A DNA stretch of 64,000 nucleotides from Brassica napus (taxonomy: Eukaryota > Streptophyta > Magnoliopsida > Brassicales > Brassicaceae). The position numbers and the translations under genes are program-made. Below the pieces are notes generated by a model. That model was not told the DNA's origin. It searched no databases and saw nothing but the letters and a program-made list of their open reading frames with translations. The stretch lies in the NCBI RefSeq assembly GCF_020379485.1, contig NC_063442.1, positions 11,185,509-11,249,508 on the forward strand. Reading direction: 5' to 3'. Below, in pieces: positions 61,298-64,000 of this stretch (position 1 is the stretch's first letter; each line of letters begins with the position of its first letter).

Positions 61298-62419
61298 CTA
61301 GAAATGTTGGTTTAAACAAACCGGAGAACCTCGAACAAAGCGGTTCACAACATGAAGGTAAACCGCAAGGCAAAGAGTGATTATCACCGAAGATTTAGCA
61401 CCAACATACCCAACAACTTGCCGTCCTCTATCCGTAACCTCTTCTTGAACCGCATCCAAACTCCTCCTAAAGCTCTGCGACGTCTTCAACACCACAAACT
61501 CAAGAATCGATCTCATCGTCTCCAGCGTCACTCTTCCCGTAACATCGAACATAAACTTCCTATTGCTCGGAACCGCTAACGTAGTCGTGAGCATCTCCGC
61601 CCATCCATTTCCACCAAAGGAAGAAGAATCCCTAACGGTTTCTTCTTCCGAAGATGTGAAGACTTGGCGAGACGTTCTCACGAACGTCTCGAGAGCTCCG
61701 TTACAGACCGAGACGAGAACGTCTCGCGCTCTATCTCGATGTTTCGGATTCGTCAAGCCAGAGAATATCTGGTCGTAAGTGTTGACCCCGGCCGTTTTCT
61801 CTATATAGACGGTTACAGCGGCACTAGTGAATCTCTCTATGCAATCAGCTAACACCTCTCTAAACTTGTCATCGCATAACAAACTCATCCACCTAGGATT
61901 CGTCGTCGTTTCGACGCTAGTTTCATCAACCTCGTAGAATCCAAGAACGAGATTCTTCGCGAAGCTACCGACGAGAACTGAGACGAAACCAGTTCCCGCC
62001 TCTGAGAATAAAACGCTTGGATTCGATTCTGCTTCGACGTTGTTATCGACGTTATAACCGCGGAGGACACCGACGGCTAGGGCCTCGGAAACCCTAGATA
62101 TTGACTCGGTGAACTCTTTCGATTTGGTGATTTTCGCAATCTGTTTCAAGCTGTTTGGGATTTCGTCGGAGTCGGATTCGAGAAACTGCTTCAAGTCTCG
62201 GGAGACGAGAGTTATCGTCTCTGCTGAGTCGGTGACTAGCTCGGCGAAGGAAGCGATTCCTTCGAAGAGGTTCGTGAGACGCTTCCTCTTCGCGGCGATG
62301 TATGGGGAGTTGTAAGCTTTGTAAGCTCCGTAGCTCGAGACTCCGAGAAGGGATAATAGAATCAGCCATTTCCTTCTTCTATGAGGTGAAATCGAACCTA
62401 ATCGAAGAATGTCCATCAA
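61298..62419 (-). CDS. CF9: CF9-like membrane-associated protein (annotated elsewhere as PHLOEM PROTEIN 2-LIKE A10 type)
   Basis: A 373-aa intact single-exon protein. After a short basic N-terminus (HRRRK, residues ~13-17) comes a hydrophobic segment (WLILLSLLGVSSYGAYKAY, ~18-36). The central region is soluble, with helical ~TESISRVSEALAVGVLRGY and ~DRARDVLVSVCNGALETFVR. A second hydrophobic segment near residues 345-362 (SSVIITLCLAVYLHVV) precedes a short tail. Resembles Arabidopsis At1g59510 (CF9) and At1g10150, whose biochemical role is not established; 'carbohydrate-binding' in some databases is by name only. Two Met codons open the frame (MMDILRLG), and the first is used here. Gene symbol from similarity recalled from memory. 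Confidence 0.8.
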   Translation of the reverse strand: MMDILRLGSISPHRRRKWLILLSLLGVSSYGAYKAYNSPYIAAKRKRLTNLFEGIASFAELVTDSAETITLVSRDLKQFLESDSDEIPNSLKQIAKITKSKEFTESISRVSEALAVGVLRGYNVDNNVEAESNPSVLFSEAGTGFVSVLVGSFAKNLVLGFYEVDETSVETTTNPRWMSLLCDDKFREVLADCIERFTSAAVTVYIEKTAGVNTYDQIFSGLTNPKHRDRARDVLVSVCNGALETFVRTSRQVFTSSEEETVRDSSSFGGNGWAEMLTTTLAVPSNRKFMFDVTGRVTLETMRSILEFVVLKTSQSFRRSLDAVQEEVTDRGRQVVGYVGAKSSVIITLCLAVYLHVVNRFVRGSPVCLNQHF

Positions 62420-62650
62420 AAGCGCGAGGCAGAAAGAGAGATTTAGGGATTGTGAGATTCGTGAGTAGAAGAAGGGGGATGGTTTTGATTACGTGATTGA
62501 TTTGGACTGTGACATGAGTGTAGAGCCAAGAAGTGAGGAACTCCGAAAGGCGAGAGAGGAAAAGGAAACAAATATCAAGTTGAAGAAGACGACGAATCTT
62601 TGGTTTGGTTCTTATTGGAATCTTTCCGGTTTGGGTTAAACATTTGGTTC

Positions 62651-62660
62651 TTTTTATATA
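62651..62660 (-). promoter_or_regulatory. Candidate TATA box of the CF9-like gene
   Basis: The - strand reads TATATAAAAA ~230 bp upstream of the ATG. It predicts a start near 62620 and a leader of ~200 nt. Confidence 0.55.
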
Positions 62661-62914
62661 CCCACCAGCCATCAAGTATAAACTAGTGCCTAACAATGGG
62701 CTTAACATATTAGCCCATCGTGAAGTCTAAAACGTTTTCTTTTTGCAGAGTCTAACACATACGAGAGTCGACAAAGAAACGTAGTGCAGGAGAAGAATAA
62801 AAAAAGTCGACAAAGAAAAGAAGAGTTTAGAGACGCGTCCACACACGTTGCCAAGAGCCACCACACGTGTTCTCATTTCTCAATAGGTTGCCAGAAAGAA
62901 AGAGGAGCCGTTTA
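62661..62914 (-). promoter_or_regulatory. Upstream promoter region of the CF9-like gene
   Basis: Contains ACACGTTGCC and CACACGTGTTCTC (CACGTG G-box core at ~62865), a common light/ABA-responsive bZIP/bHLH site. Function is inferred from the motif only. Confidence 0.45.
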
Positions 62915-63122
62915 GGGCATGATTAACCCCAGTTTTTTAGCTGAAGTTCATAATTTATGATTTGACATTTTTTTTTATATTTTTCTGTTAAGAGACGGTT
63001 CTTATATCTGTTACTTAAGAGACATTTCTTAGTTTTTCTTAGTTAAAATTTTAGAAAAGTTAAGAACCATCTCTTATCCAATGCTAAGAACCCCATGTAA
63101 AAGACTGGGGTTAATCATGGTC
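62915..63122. mobile_element. Tourist-like (PIF/Harbinger) MITE, 208 bp
   Basis: Target triplet TTA on both sides (62912-62914 and 63123-63125). Ends are GGGCATGATTAACCCCAG and, in reverse complement, GACCATGATTAACCCCAG. Same family and nearly the same length as 46327-46533, in opposite orientation. Confidence 0.92.
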
Positions 63123-63125
63123 TTA

Positions 63126-64000
63126 ATTCATCATGTGGTTAATCTGACTCGCTTGGTCTATGTAAGGATAGTAGTGATTGAAGTTCGGGAATATTTCCCT
63201 GAAACTGAACCAATAAAATTAAAATTGAAACAAAATTCATAAATATATGAATGAATTTTATATTTTGTAGAAGCAAAAAAACAAAACTGAAACCACACAA
63301 AAGCCGAATGAATATCGAAAATTTTAAAATACAGTTTATATTCATAAAATATTAATTAAATTAAGTATTTAAAGTTTTGAAATAACCAAATATTTTTTTT
63401 TTTTAACATTGATATATTAGGATATACAATTATGATAAAGATTACCAGAGCCGCTCTATGAAAATCAATGCGTGATCGGGTTTATTTGCACAATTTTTAA
63501 AATCTATTGTCAGTCTTTCCTCAGTATCATGTATAATTGTTTAATAAATTGTTTTCTCCATAAATTGAAACATGCACCTGCTGGTGTGGAAACATTAATG
63601 AACTCTTAGTCAAACCACTGGACTAAATGAACTTCTACAAATAACTAAATATTCTAAACTGATTTACAAATCAAATTATAAAAAAAAAAACTGAATTATC
63701 GGAATGATTTTATCCAAAATATTTCAAAACGTTTGAATTATGAGATATTGTTGGAAATACCACAAGTTAAGTACCATTTTTCAAAAATACCACCAATCAA
63801 AAAAATACAAATATTCGGGTTTATGCTTTAGTGATTATTGTTTATGGTTTAGTATTAAGGGATTGGGTTTATAAATATTTTATAAATATTTTAAGAAATT
63901 AGTTTATTGTTATTTTATCACAAGTTTAGGTATTTGTGTAATAGTTATTCAGTAATGGTAAATTTGAAAAGTTGTATCAAATTTATGGTAGAATTGAATT
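63126..64000. other. AT-rich intergenic DNA with a possible Mutator-like end
   Basis: No supported gene. The segment 63750-63800 (AAATACCACAAGTTAAG, AAAATACCACCAATC) and following GGTTTAGTATTAAGG sequence resemble the termini of Brassicaceae MULE-type repeats. The element would extend beyond the window. Confidence 0.4.

Overview
The window is plant nuclear DNA, almost certainly from the mustard family (Brassica/Raphanus-like). It has GT..AG introns, AT-rich intergenic DNA full of transposons, and proteins that resemble Arabidopsis ones throughout. No bacterial, organellar or CRISPR-type features were seen.

Region by region: (1) 1-6159 and 23633-29790 are two near-identical arms of a large inverted duplication. 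The left arm holds the last 13 exons of a giant HECT ubiquitin ligase gene on the + strand, cut by the window edge. The right arm is the same part of a complete 16-exon gene on the - strand (24337-36622, 3603 aa predicted). The two genes converge tail-to-tail. (2) The 17.5 kb spacer (6160-23632) is a transposon nest. A 9.3 kb element with ~730 bp terminal inverted repeats (6163-15503) contains a decayed Ty3/gypsy chromovirus-like retrotransposon. The gypsy is split by a small hAT element with an 8-bp target duplication, and the hAT is split by a 5'-truncated LINE. Next to it lies a decayed Mutator-like region (15504-21860) with repeated exons and a precisely inserted Helitron. Tandem arrays follow. 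(3) 36623-47685 holds the ligase promoter, hAT-type non-autonomous elements with 8-bp target duplications, a foldback repeat, long featureless AT-rich DNA and a Tourist-like MITE. (4) 47686-48135 is a small bZIP gene resembling Arabidopsis bZIP4. (5) 48281-60284 contains at least four Helitron ends (one Helitron nested in another), tandem repeats and an unidentified broken gene. (6) 60285-60985 is a pseudogene of a chloroplast two-RRM ribonucleoprotein. (7) 61298-62419 is an intact single-exon gene resembling Arabidopsis CF9. A second copy of the Tourist-like MITE lies in its upstream region.

The supported host genes are therefore the HECT ligase (one complete and one partial copy), the bZIP factor and the CF9-like protein. 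The last two, plus the RRM pseudogene, fit the gene content of the Arabidopsis chromosome 1 region around At1g595xx-At1g60000, from memory. The strongest unusual signal is the mismatch between almost identical ligase arms (recent duplication or conversion) and the heavily decayed transposons between them (old). I did not find evidence of a new enzymatic or defence system.
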